Source: Gonapodya prolifera JEL478 (lineage: Eukaryota; Monoblepharomycota; Monoblepharidomycetes; Monoblepharidales; Gonapodyaceae). From it: a stretch of DNA of 64,000 bases. A program made the position numbers and the translations under genes. A model generated the notes under the pieces. That model searched no databases and was not told the origin of the DNA. It was given only the letters and a program-made list of their open reading frames with translations. Where the stretch lies: contig KQ965753.1 in NCBI GenBank assembly GCA_001574975.1, positions 124,001-188,000 on the forward strand, in the 5' to 3' direction. Positions 22,303 through 33,250 of the stretch are shown one piece after another (positions within the stretch are counted from its first letter, which is position 1; the number at the start of each line of letters is the position of its first letter).

Positions 22303-22343
22303 CATCTGTTTCACCGCAATCGATCCAATTTGACCACCTTTAA

Positions 22344-22680
22344 TCAATCACCGTCGAAATCGGTACCATAAGCGCGCTGGACTTGGTAAACCTTGGTCTC
22401 GACTCTAACAGAGTCTCCCTCATTCTGGGCAGGCTCTTGAACCACGCACCACGCCTCAAGGAGATCATTCTTATCTTCAGCATCTTGATTCGCTCGAGCG
22501 ATTTCTAACCCATGTCTATCAAACAAGGCGAGAGACATTGGAGAGGTGCAAAGATGCAACGAGGGGCTTTGTATTGGATCTGGAGAAGCGGGCTGCGGAG
22601 AGGGGTGTTGCGTTACGCTGGTTGCGGCGATGGTGGTGACATTTATCAGCGCAGTATTGTTGCGAGAGGTACAAATAATA
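22344..22680 (-). other. Short minus-strand coding-like frame
   Basis: An open reading ends with ETKVYQVQRAYGTDFDGD and contains SLALFDRHGLEIARANQD. It lies just 3' of the C2orf81-like gene and could be a small separate gene or an unspliced 3' exon. No family is recognised. Confidence 0.3.
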
Positions 22681-22744
22681 TTGAATTCCTTCCTTGCCAT
22701 CACTCTACTCAGTCGACGAAGCTCAAAAGACCCACACCATCTAA

Positions 22745-25159
22745 TCACGCCGACCCGCCTCCTGCAGCGACCACGCTCCTCCCTCCCGGCACGTCTGGCA
22801 ACTTGACGCCATCCAACCCACCCGGCGTTTCTGACCGCGACTGCACTGGAGTGTCTCGTGCACTCGGAGGTGTCGGGATCGGGGGGAGACTGCCAGGCGA
22901 TGTGCGACCCGTCGACGTCAAAGGGATCATGGAGACGATGTTGGTGGGAGACCTTCGCCCGTGGTTGGAAGAGTCCAGAGAAACGATCGCGGAGGGGTTG
23001 GAGAGGATGGTCTGTAGGATGCTGGGAGCGGAGGGCGACGTCGGTGGTCGAAGCGGGAGGGTTGTCGTTGTCTAAACGTGGCAAGTGCATTTACTCTGTC
23101 ATGAAAACGAACGATGACGTGAACCACGAAAGCGCTCCAACATACGTTTCCCGGCCCCCCAGAAAACACCACAACGTGCTCTCCACCCCTCTGGACGAAC
23201 GACACCGTCGGCTTCGTGAGAAGGGGCTCATCCGCCTTGGGTGCGGGCGAGGCGCTGGGCGCACTGCCTTGCTTTCCCTCGGTCGATTTCATACGAGCTT
23301 TGGGGCTTGTCCGTGGAGTTTTTCGCTCAGCGGATTCGGTTTGGCGTTTGGGAGACGTGCGTGTGGTTGAGACTGCCGCTCCAGTTCCGGGAGATGTGGA
23401 GGTCTTTGTTTGTGTTCCAGCCGACCCACGATCGTGAAGAGCTTGTCGGCTCCCCGTCGCTCCCGCTCCCGACAGCAAAAGAGAACTTGCTTGAGCGGTC
23501 GACCTCGAATCTGCGTCAGACTTCGTTTTGGACGCTCGCGAGGGTGACGTCGCCCCTTGTCCTCCACGTTTCGACGAGAATGGAGTCGCGGCACGTTTAG
23601 ACGAAGCGCCGTCATCCCCCACCGAAGGTTCGGGATCGAGGATCCGGACTTGAGGGTAAGGACTACGAAACGTCGAACGCCGTTGGGTCACCTTGAATGA
23701 AAGACGCACCGTGTAACAGTGAAACAGGAACTCACATCATGCCGCCCCGTCCACTCATCCCGACGTCCCTATTCAGCGGAATCACTCTGCCTTCATGGTC
23801 GTACGTCCACTTGGCATATTTTGGCAGAACGAGCTCGGGCTCGTCGTCTTTCATTCCTGCTTGCACTTGCTTGGTCTCGGCATCGGCTCGCTCGACGGGA
23901 TCTTTTTCACCTCGCGACGGCGAGCGGTACGAGTCGGCCCGCTTATGTGCGGCCATGTGTGCTGCGTTGTGCTTTCTGTGCACGAGGTCTGCTCTTGCGG
24001 TGGGGTCCGGGCCGCCGCCGCGGGTGCGGGTCGTTGCTTGGTCTGTGCTGGCCGGTTGTTGGTTCGAGCTTTTCTTCCCGCGGTCAGGCGACCGAGACGG
24101 AGAGAGTGATTCTTGGTACGCCATGCGGGCGAGGATACGGGCGTTCTCGGCGCGGATCAGGTCGGCAGCGGAGGGCGGTGGCGGTGGTGGTGGTGGGGTT
24201 GGCGAGCGGGTGGTGCGAGTTATCTGGTGATGACATGAGCCCTTCGAACAACGGACATGCGCGACGCAAAGACATCAACGTACACTTTTGCGTGGTGGAG
24301 AGACGGCCGCCATGCCGCCCATGCCACCCCTCGCAGCACTCGACTTCAGCGGTTGTCTTCCCGGACTCGCTGCCCCCCTCTTCCCAGCCGTCCCTCCCAC
24401 ATCCGTCACCGACCCCGCAGCCGAGTCCTTTTCCTTTTTCTTTTTCGGTCTTGTATCCGGAACTTTATGCCCCGCCATCTTCATCATCGCGTCGAAGCTT
24501 GCCATCGGAACGTACGACCTGCCGTCACGTTCTCGCTGGTGCATTTTGTCGACGAAGTGCTGTGGCATCACGGGGGGTGTCACGAAGTGCGAGAAACGGG
24601 CCGGAAGACCCACGACGGGGCCTTGGATGGGACCGTGTCGGATTTGGAGCGCGCCAGGGGCGTGGGAGTCGATGCGGCAGCGTGGGGGTTCTGGAAATCG
24701 CGACGTTTTATGGATGTGTGGTAGAAGGAATGTGGGCGACGGCGACGGTTACCGGGGTCCGGGGTCCACGCCGCGTCGTCGACTTCGCAGGTGTCGTGAT
24801 GGAAGAAATAGAGCTTGGGGACGGAACGGCGTTTGAGAAAACAGTCCCGAGTACTCTAGCTACACGTCCTTCCACCTCACATCAACTGCATCCTCGAACG
24901 TTTTCTTGGCCCACTGGACGGTGAAGGGAAGAATCTGCGACTCGAGCGCCTTCTCGTACATGGCTTCCCCGGCCCTGTCGATGATCCTGTCCATGATATC
25001 CACCGCGACTTGTTCGCCCACGGATATGTCGTAGAGCATGAACCATTCGTCTTCGGGGAGGGGCTGCGGGAGGGGCGGGCGGGTGATGAGCGCGGCGTTG
25101 GCGGCGCCAGCTGTGGCACTCCCCCCGGAACTCGGGGTGTCGAGAGGAGTGGTCGTCAT
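22745..25159 (-). CDS. C2orf81-like protein (motile-cilium-associated family)
   Basis: Exon 1 starts at ATG 25159 and encodes EDEWFMLYDISVGEQVAVDI, then MYEKALESQILPFTVQWAKK. These match the conserved N-terminal block of human C2orf81 (EWMAL...VVGDIL...QCIPFTI). A GTAACC...CAG intron then joins DDAAWTPDPE to PPRCRIDSHAPGALQ, equivalent to the family's ..DSWA.G.. block. Later exons hold HFVTPPVMPQHFVDKM, a region with KYAKWTYDHEGRVIPLNRD (about 23800), and a disordered Ser/Pro-rich tail ending at 22745. The exon 1-2 junction is not resolved. Vertebrate C2orf81 is little studied and found mainly in ciliated or testis tissue, so a flagellar role is inferred. The whole gene is estimated at about 700 aa. 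Confidence 0.65.
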
Positions 25160-25359
25160 GGATTGTTCAAGTTTGGGAGCACCGAGATGGGGGATGGAGA
25201 CCTCTGCAATGAGTTACCAATCCCGTCTCAAGCTGTGGCACAGTTCCTGCGCCCCAACTCAACATGAGCACGTTCTGCCCCAACAGTTGCGATTTGCGCG
25301 AATAAAAGGGCCAGCTAGCCTGCCTACGCCATCAAAGCATTTTGATTCATCCATAAACC

Positions 25360-25793
25360 ATGGGAGACCTCAAGCGCGTTCACATGTCCGACGCAATCGA
25401 CCACAAGATGGTGTCCACACTGTTCGAACCCCCAGTCGGCTTCGAAATCGTCCAACAGTTCGGAGTTGTCCGCGGCATCACAGTGCGCTCTCGAAACTTC
25501 ATCGCTGCCTTCGGGGGCGCCTTAAAGTCGCTCGTAGGTGGGCAAATTGAAACTTTCCGAACACTGTGCGAGGACGCCAGAATGGAAGCGTACAACGTTA
25601 GTGAGTACACTCGAGCTTACATACTCAGCTCGTGTCTGACTTGACTTGTGCGCTTCTTGCAGTGGTGTATCAGGCGTTTCAACAAGGCGCGAATTGCATC
25701 CTCGCCGTCCGGTACGATACCACCGAGATTGGAGAAGGAATGACTGAAGTGTTTTGCTACGGGACTGCAGTGAAGGTTGCTGCCAAGAAATGA
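25360..25793 (+). CDS. YbjQ/UPF0145-family protein
   Basis: There are two exons, 25360-25600 and 25663-25793, joined in phase across a 62-bp GTGAGT...CAG intron, giving 123 aa. The sequence follows the bacterial YbjQ family: [20 protein letters not shown], then a Gly-rich turn ([16 protein letters not shown]), an [20 protein letters not shown] segment and the family ending GTAVKV. YbjQ is annotated as a putative heavy-metal-binding protein, but its function is unproven. The intron shows that the gene is resident in a eukaryotic genome; the family is mostly bacterial, so an old bacterial origin is possible. Confidence 0.8.
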
Positions 25794-25929
25794 GTTCGAA
25801 TGGAGACAATTTGGTTGTTGTTGTTTTCTGTGGTCCGCTTTGTTTAAGAAAAATATTTCCTCAACACTTACACTCTGCATCGCTCCCCTGAGCGCAAGTG
25901 ATGGTAAAGTGTGGTGAGTACATACTGTC

Positions 25930-26165
25930 ATTATTGCACCGTGTATCCGCCATCGACAACAACCTCAGAGCCCTGTGAAACATTCCTGTCTGTCGACATA
26001 TACGATTTCCACTCTCGCTCACTTTATGCATGTTTGCTGTATAATAGTCCACCTTCCACGATGTCCCATTCACCTTTGTTTGTCCCGGTCCGTGTGCGTA
26101 CCGTCATGAAAGAACTCTCTTCCGACGCCAGAGACACTATCGAGTTGGCGATCTATAAATATGCC
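25930..26165 (-). pseudogene. Short-chain dehydrogenase terminal exons, duplicate copy
   Basis: Two exons are seen: IANSIVSLASEESSFMT (about 26150-26103) and GSEVVVDGGYTVQ to a stop (about 25977-25937). They match the C-terminus of classical SDR enzymes and the second copy 450 bp away. The acceptor (TTTATAG) and donor (ACG|GTACGC) look usable. The roughly 125-bp intron holds a stretch about 85-90% identical to an exon of the aminotransferase gene at 38.1-38.2 kb, including the codons around its PLP lysine (DYYTANMHK). No catalytic half of an SDR lies upstream, so this is either a relic or an alternative last exon pair. Confidence 0.7.
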
Positions 26166-26409
26166 ATATTTATCATATGGTCTGCGAGCACAATCCAGGG
26201 TCTGTTATTCTGACTGAGCGGTGGCTGCTGTGGATTGGAATTGCTCTTACACTCCCAACAAGTAGTCCGATCCCGGATTACATCTCTGTTTCCCATACAA
26301 AGTGAAACGCTTCGCTATTCGTACTGCGAGCCTAAACTCGCCCCAAATTGCTGTTGCCGAATAATTTTCCTCGAACGACAGAGTCCGATCTCCACCATAA
26401 AAAGCCTCT

Positions 26410-26790
26410 ATTGGGCGGTGCACCCACCATCAACGACAACTTCAGAGCCTTGTGTGATATGAATCTCCTTGAATCTTTACTGTGTAGCCGTGCTTCACTT
26501 CTGAAACTTACCGTCGTAAAAGAACTTTCCTCCGACGCAAGGAACGCAATCGCGTTGGCGATCTAATGTGTCGCATTTACAGTTTTCATCAGCTGTGTGT
26601 ACCATGCAAGCATCTTTGCTGATTCAAGCCCACATCTTCGGTCTCTCCAAGCCTCCCGATTGGGTGTTTCGCGAGCACCCCTTGCTCGTACCCAGGGAGA
26701 GTCTCCAAGGCAGAGTTGATGAGTGGAGTACGAATGTATCTAAGTGAAACGGAACTGTGCTTACAACCCTCTTCAAAGAACGAGCAGCGT
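26410..26790 (-). pseudogene. Short-chain dehydrogenase C-terminal fragment
   Basis: Three exons read YIRTPLINSALETLPGYEQG...HPIGRLGETEDV (about 26748-26637), IANAIAFLASEESSFTT (about 26565-26515) and GSEVVVDGGCTAQ plus a stop (about 26455-26415). This is the substrate-loop and C-terminal part of a classical SDR. The Rossmann N-terminus (TGxxxGIG) and catalytic YxxxK are absent. Just to the right begins a BCS1 fragment on the other strand. The piece is therefore truncated at its 5' side by rearrangement. The intact parent gene was not found in the window. Confidence 0.7.
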
Positions 26791-26864
26791 CGCTTGATTG
26801 CGTTCTCGTGCACAATGATATTCAAACGGAAAATTTCTCCCCAATTCCAACACTTGGCACAGAC

Positions 26865-27668
26865 TACGAACATTTACTTTGTCAGTCTTGCCGGGACGAC
26901 CGACAAGACCCTCCTCTGCCTCTTGTCCATGACCCCCAAGTGATGCGTCCTCCTCATCGAGGACGTGGACGTCGCGTTTGTGAAGAGGGAATCGGAAGCA
27001 ACCCCAAATGGGATGCCAATGGCCATGCGGGGAATGGGCGGCATGCGGCAAGGGCCACCATTGACATTTTCAGGGTTTTGGGTGCGTTCTGTTGGTTGTT
27101 GCCATGCTGAAAAGATATGTTCATCTGACGTGCGTCTCACCTTTCACGTATCCAGAACGCAATAGACGGTGTCTCTTCTCAAGAAGGGCGCATTCTATGC
27201 ATGACGTGGGTTTTCAAACTTGTCGTTACTATATACGTGCCGATGACGGTATCTAATTGCAGGACAAACCACATTGAACTCCTCGATGCTGCACTCATTC
27301 GGTCCGGTCGGGTGGACCTCAAGGTCCATTTTGACAACGCCACACCGACACAAGCGCGAGAGCTGTTCTGGAGCTTTTATTCAGCGTCACTTGAAATGCA
27401 AATGCAACAACCCGCCTACTCGGAATCTGGGACCAAAACGGAGAACGAATCTGCCACTGCAGAGACGGAAGCAGTGACTCCGGTTTATTCAACACCCGGT
27501 ACTGTGAAGGGTATTTCTCTCAAGGAGCAAGCAGATCTCGCAGACCAATTCTCTACCACCATTCCAGCACGAAGCTTTTCACCTGCTGAACTTCAGCTTT
27601 TCTTGATGAAGTATAAAAATGATCCTGCTAAAGTTGTTGAGAATGCTGGAGCCCTTGTGTCTCAATAG
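26865..27668 (+). pseudogene. BCS1-like AAA ATPase, C-terminal half only
   Basis: The reading starts with NIYFVSLAGTTDKTLLCLLS and continues VLLIEDVDVAFVK (Walker B), then LTFSG, intron, NAIDGVSSQEGRILCMT, intron, TNHIELLDAALIRSGRVDLK. This is the sensor and arginine-finger region of mitochondrial BCS1-type ATPases, followed by a C-terminal helical part ending at 27668. The BCS1 N-domain and Walker A are missing, and a TGA separates the segment before Walker B from VLLIEDVD in the same frame. Full-length BCS1 acts in the inner mitochondrial membrane in Rieske protein insertion. This copy is a 5'-truncated relic abutting the SDR fragment. Confidence 0.7.
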
Positions 27669-27874
27669 CACGGACCCACGACAGACATTCGAGTGCAGTT
27701 TGTGTGACATATGCCATTGCATAAGAAAGTCCTTCACTTTGCCGGTAGACGCCATCATCTGCGCAATTATACTCGTTTGAATAACAATTGTTTCCCACAT
27801 CCCTGATGGGTGCCAAATAAGAAATCTCATATTTCTTGAAAAAGAAAATGTGATGGTGCCAATCACAGGTGTTT

Positions 27875-30800
27875 CTACCTCTCAAATGAGCCCCACTCTC
27901 TCTCAGCAGTCGCGACATATGCAGCTTCCTCGTCATCTTCCGCTTCATCTGCAGCACTCCCGACGAAGTTGCCTTGCGCTGCTCCAATCTCCACAGTCCT
28001 CGACGCGTCACTGGCAGACGCAGCCAGTCCCAATTTGGCGAGTGCTCTCGCCACAACTCGAAGTTCCTGCTTCTCTTGAGCTTCCGCTGAAAGGACTCCA
28101 TTACTTTCATGACTTGGCGGTGGGGGAGCGTGTCCTTTGTACGCCCCCAGTTCGTGACAGTACCGGATCAAAGCGTTCCAGTGGGCATCGTGGCATAGGA
28201 CGTCTGGATCACCAATGACGATGAGGAGGGCTTGTGCGCGCGTTACCGCAACGTTGAAGCGTTTTGGGTTTCGGAGGAATCCTGAACGAGGTATCATCAG
28301 TCCAAATGATGCCATTGAAAACGCAAAGCCCGACTCACCAAGATTGAACTTCAGATCGTGTGAGATGTACTCTACGTTGGATCGCACAGTGCTGTGTTTG
28401 AAGCGGAATCAGTCGACACCTGGCACATTACATTTACGAGAACGATCAAACTCACCTGATAATAATGACTCTTCTTTCTTGACCCTGGAAGTTCTCAACA
28501 CTGCCCACATCGCAAGGGCACCCCTTCGCTTTAAGCATTGTCTTGATTTTGTGGACCTTTGAAATTGTTCAACGCAACTTAGCATAGGTAAGGATGCACG
28601 AAAGTGGCACGAATGCAACTCTACCTGCTTATTGTACGGTGTGATGACACCAACTTGAGACAAATCGATCCCCAGTCGCCGTCCATCCGTTTTCAATGCG
28701 TCCACGTATCTGAACACCTCGGTCGCTTCCATGGGATTGAACCACGAACTGTTGGAAGAGACAAAAGATGGGGCTCACTTCTTCGTGAAACCGTGACCCT
28801 GGAAAGAGCACTCACGGGGATGATTGCTCTTGGTAGTCCTGGCCCTTGAGTGCGTGAAAGAGAATTGGTGCTCCCCGCAATGGTAGCTTCGACCAGTTGC
28901 ACAAGGATTCCCGCACTAATGTGTGACTGGGTGTCATAAATGTCAACGCAAACGAGGCATTGCGCATGACTTACTGGAAACGTCGGCAAATGGTTGAAGC
29001 TCCCCTCCATAAAAGCGCTCATTGGGAATTCGTAAAATTGCAGGGTGACTTCGGTAGTTTTTAACCTACACACATGAAACGTGTTGCTTAACATCGTAGA
29101 ATACTCCCCAAAATAAAGCCCACTCACCAACTTCACAATACAGTTGGGATACATGTACGCACCAACATCCGCATCCGCGCCCTTATGCCGGTACGCGCCG
29201 CAAGTACTCGTAACGCGCTCCAAGTACGATATCCCCAAACCTTCACTCGTGGCCAACGGGCTTCTGATAATGGGCCCGAGCTGTTTGGGGTCCCCCGCGA
29301 TGACAATTTGGGGGAACCGGTGCCCAACAGGCGCCTCTCGCTGGTGCGACGGCGAGTGTGGGACAAAGGGTGTGACGGCGCACCAGAATTCGGGCTCGGT
29401 GGCGTGTCCGGCCTGGCGTCGGAAGAATTGAGGCGCAAACATGGACCACTCAAACGACATTGCGACACCGACCTCGTCGACACAAATGAATTCGAAATGA
29501 CGCGATCGACTGCCCAGCCCGACGTCATGCAGCCACGCCGCCGAAATGAACGTACACACCACGATCTGGTACAACGCCAGCTGCCGTGTAGGCGGGATAT
29601 CAAAGTGCCCAGCAGCGTCAAGGTACTTTGAGTAGTTCATCACGTCGTCGGGGCAGTCGGCCTTGAGGCGCTGGTATGCGTTGAGTCGAAACATCTTGGA
29701 GCGAGAGAAGTGGGCCTTGAGACGCTGGACGATGAGGTCGGCGGCGCTTTATTGTCGATCGAAGCAACAAACAGGCGGATGCAATGACCAACTATAGCGT
29801 AATGGAGAAACAGAGCACTAAACGAACCTGTTTGAAGGCGCCATAGCAAGAATTTTGATGCCTGGTTTGTTCTTGGCGACCGCAATAATCGCTTCAACAA
29901 CTGTTCGCGTTTTACCGGTGCCAGGTGCTGCAGGCCGTACATCCAAGCTCTTGATCAGAACACCACCGCACACAATATCACCCATAATGCTGGCACTCAC
30001 GTCCGAACACCACAAACGGCACATCGCCATGACTCCGCATCACAATCCTCTCCACCGCCATTTTCTGCTCTTGATTAAGCCTCGCCATTGCGATTGACCT
30101 TACTGCCTCTGTCGACATCCGCTGCTGAGAAGGCGCCATCGTCAACTCGGCGACCGAGGCTGTGATGGCGTCGATCGCGCTCGGGAAGAGAAGAGCGGTC
30201 GCAGAAGGGCCAACGAGTGTCGAAAAGGACTGGAGGAGGTCCAGCGCGCGGTGGCAGCGGCGGATGGACGTGCGGGAGAATGTGAATTGGATTCCGAATC
30301 TAAACCACAGAGGTTGATCACGATTACTATACGATGCAATCACTCCTCGGGCTGGATCGGACTCACTTCATTCCCGAAACGAACGCCCTGTGGAACTCCG
30401 GCGCAAACCGTAGGAGCACACCATCCTTTTCCACCCTATGCACGTACCCTACGTACTTCCTCCGATCCGCGCTCTGCAGTTTTGTCGCGTACACGCGGTC
30501 CCCGTACAGCACGGAGGGCCTCTTGTCAGCCAACCCCGGCACGTCAAGCTGCAACATCGTGTCCCCCCTGTTCACGGCACGAAGGTCCGTAGCATCCATG
30601 TCGTAGTTCCTGATATCCTCGTCCATTTGAACGTTTTCGACGTGGAGGAGGACCGAGAAGTGGTCCGTGAATGAAGGGATGGATAGCGGCGGGATGAGTT
30701 TGGCGCGTTGGGCAGAGCTCGAGGGCGCGGCGATTTGGGACCGGATTTTGGGTGGGACGTCGTAAAATGGGAGCGTGTTGACAATGGCAACACGGTTTGG

Positions 30801-31889
30801 TCTGTGGCGAGAGGTCACAAAATCTGCATTTTGAAAGAAGGAGTATCCAACCCACCTCGGCGGCTTCACACCCTCCACCACCTCCACCGGTTCCTCTTGT
30901 ACCGCTTTCTTCTGCTTCCTCACATACGGCGTCACCGGCATGAGTATGTGTGCGAACTCGGCGAGGTTGACGGCCGTCGCGGCGTCCACGACCGTGAACA
31001 TGATCTTTTCCACGTGCTTGTTGACGACGGGTTCACGATGGTAACCGTCCCGCCGTTCGCATTCGAATTCGAATATTAGGCTGTGTGAGTGATAAGTTAT
31101 GTGAGCTCACACTGTGCACAAGTCTCGGGAGGGTGGAGGCACTTACTAGAGCCGGAGCATCCCAACATGCTTCGGCATAACGGTCACACTGAACTCAATC
31201 CGATCCCTCAGTTCCATCTTCGTCCCCTCCCCACCCCTCAGCATCGGAGTGATAATAAACTCGGACACCCTGTTCACGGGCTCCAACCGCGTGAGATACA
31301 AGGGCCCGTACTCCCTTGAGGGCTCGCCCACCCGCTTGACACTCCCCACGACCGTCACGGGCTGGTCGTTGGGCCTCAGGACGGGCACGCCGTCGACTGT
31401 TCCCACTCCTGGTCGCTGCGACAGTGCGGTGTTGAACAGCTTCTGAGGCGAGGGGATTTTCACTTGCATGAACTTGGCGGTCTGGTGGTCAAAGTGATGC
31501 GCCATTGTGGACTCGTATGGGTAGGCCGAGTCCGGGATTTCGGTCAGGTTCTTGTTATTGTAGACTAGGTGGTCCCGCTTTCGGTAGATGCACCTCATTT
31601 CCCGCAGCATGTGGACGATCGAACCTGGAGCCTCGAATCTGATGGCCGGGACTGTGGAGATGGTAGTGGCAAGGTGCCAGACGGGAGGGCGTTATTGTCG
31701 TTTGCTCCCGAGAGCACATAGCACCGAATCCTCACATTTCCCTTTGGCAACCTGCGCCCTCCGCGAGGCCCTGTAGTCGACATACAAGTCCTTGAGCTCC
31801 TCGACCGTCGCGGGCCGTTCTTCGTCGTCGATTCTCTTGAGCACACCGGCGAAATCGTGTGCCAGCCAGGACCTGTACGCCATGGACAT
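27875..31889 (-). CDS. MOV10/SDE3-like superfamily 1 RNA helicase
   Basis: A multi-exon gene from about 31889 (MSMAYRSWLAHDFAG) to the stop at 27875. The N-terminal part has beta-rich exons (EYGPLYLTRLEPVNRVSEFI; FTDHFSVLLHVENVQMDEDI) typical of the MOV10 family. The helicase core follows: LNQEQKMAVERIV, a canonical Walker A GPPGTGKT made by splicing (FG|P at an intron near 30000/29920), Walker B FICVDEVG, IVIAGDPKQLGPII (motif III), ITPYNKQ (motif IV), GSVENFQGQERRVIIIRS (motif V) and RFNVAVTRAQALLIVIGDP (motif VI). The tail has Glu/Asp-rich ends. MOV10/SDE3 proteins act in RNA silencing and retroelement control. Walker B is DEVG rather than the usual DEAG. All core motifs are present, so the protein is probably functional. 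Confidence 0.85.
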
Positions 31890-32046
31890 GGTTCGATGGG
31901 GGGTCGAGAGAGGCGCAAAGAGCTACTGGGCAGGGAAAATGGTCCGAGATGGGGCCGCCCGGGGGGGACTTCTGCGATCGGCAGACTAATAGTACCGGAA
32001 ATTGGGATGTTTAGCCGTACGAGTCCGTTCCACAGCCCAGCAAGAA

Positions 32047-32975
32047 ATGGAAGCAGCAGCGGACACGAGGAAACACAAATTCCGCATCACTGTCACCCCG
32101 TCTGCGGAGACTGCGGCGACGATGACGTCGAGAGAGCCGGCCACAGTGCTCGAGCTTTCAATCAAGCTTCCTCTTACCATGAGACGCGCACTCCGACGTC
32201 GCTTCCTCCTGCTCTTACTCCCCTCCGAGCTCATTGCTCACGTCGGCCTCTTCTGCTCAGACCACAGACTCGCATTTCCCACCGCCGCGCTCAACAAAAC
32301 ACTCGTTGGGATTTTCTCAGACCCACACGCCATTGCACACCGCGCCCTCGTCCACTTCGCCACGCCGATCCGCGCGCTGGCCTCAGAGGCAATGCTGGGC
32401 ACCGTCGCGGTCCTCGACCTTGTCTGCGAAAAGTCAAAAACATCAATCAGCCAGCGGCACTCGATTCCCGCCGGTCGAGGCTGTTCCACTGTGCTCGTAC
32501 CGCTCTCACATATGCCGCGGAGAAAGGAAGGCTGGACAGCGTTCAGCTACTTCTGAAACGAGGCGCGAGCACGAGGTTCTACGTTGACGAATCCGCGATG
32601 GACGAGGACTTGTTTTTGGGAGCATTCGCGAGCAAGAACAGTGAAATTCTCCGTCTCGTCGTGGCTGGTGGTGGGTGGCTCGACGGTAATCTCTGGATCC
32701 GCGAAGATCTCCGCAATGCAGCCGAGTACACTTCGCTTTTGGACACCCTGCTCCTTCTTCTAGACCACTGTCCCCTCACAAACGCTACCGCTACCAAAGT
32801 TATTGCAACGGCTGTTATCGCTGATAACCGTCGAGGGATAAGACTTCTCGTGGACCATTGCAAGGCCAAACACGTTGTTCCTGCACGGGACGATAGCGAG
32901 ATACGCATGTGCCGACAAGTTGCGACATTCTATTACCGTCCGGACGTTCTTGGCATATTGTCAGAGCTTCCATGA
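32047..32975 (+). pseudogene. F-box-like/ankyrin family member (one frameshift)
   Basis: From ATG 32047 (or a later ATG) the reading reaches LLLLPSELIAHVGLFCSDHR and continues AHRALVHFATPIRALASEA, the N-terminal module shared with the genes at 36.0-37.3, 40.3-42.1 and 63.5 kb. At about 32430, within GAAAAGTC, the frame shifts by one base. The ankyrin part (ALTYAAEKGRLDSVQLLLKR) then continues in another frame to a stop at 32975. No intron explains the shift. The module resembles an F-box start (LP.ELI..IG), so a ubiquitin-ligase adaptor role is possible for intact members. Confidence 0.65.
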
Positions 32976-33250
32976 GGGTCTGGTAAAGTTCTAAATGGGG
33001 AAAGTTGGAGTTGGCGGATGATGAAAGTGCAAGGGGGCTTTCTAACATTTCTTTCCGAGTTTTATCAGTTCCGTTAGTCAATATTGTTCTGAATCTACAA
33101 AAATTCTTCTCTTTGATTTGTTACTGGTCTCCGCCAGAAGAGACCACGTTCATCGTTCGGGACCATTATCACGCGGAGCAGTTTTTCACGCGAACCGATG
33201 CCGCTGCCAAAACGTCGCATTCTCCTGCCCACGGAAAGCACAGTCTCTCC

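Noticed and set aside
23719-24924. A 401-codon plus-strand frame
   Set aside because: It lies opposite the C2orf81-like exons, is Arg/Ser-rich with no domain, and is a shadow frame.
29890-30030. Apparent non-canonical Walker A (AAPGTGKT) in the helicase
   Set aside because: A GTGAGT donor and CTGCAG acceptor in the right phase splice FG to P, giving the canonical GPPGTGKT; the odd motif is intron read-through.
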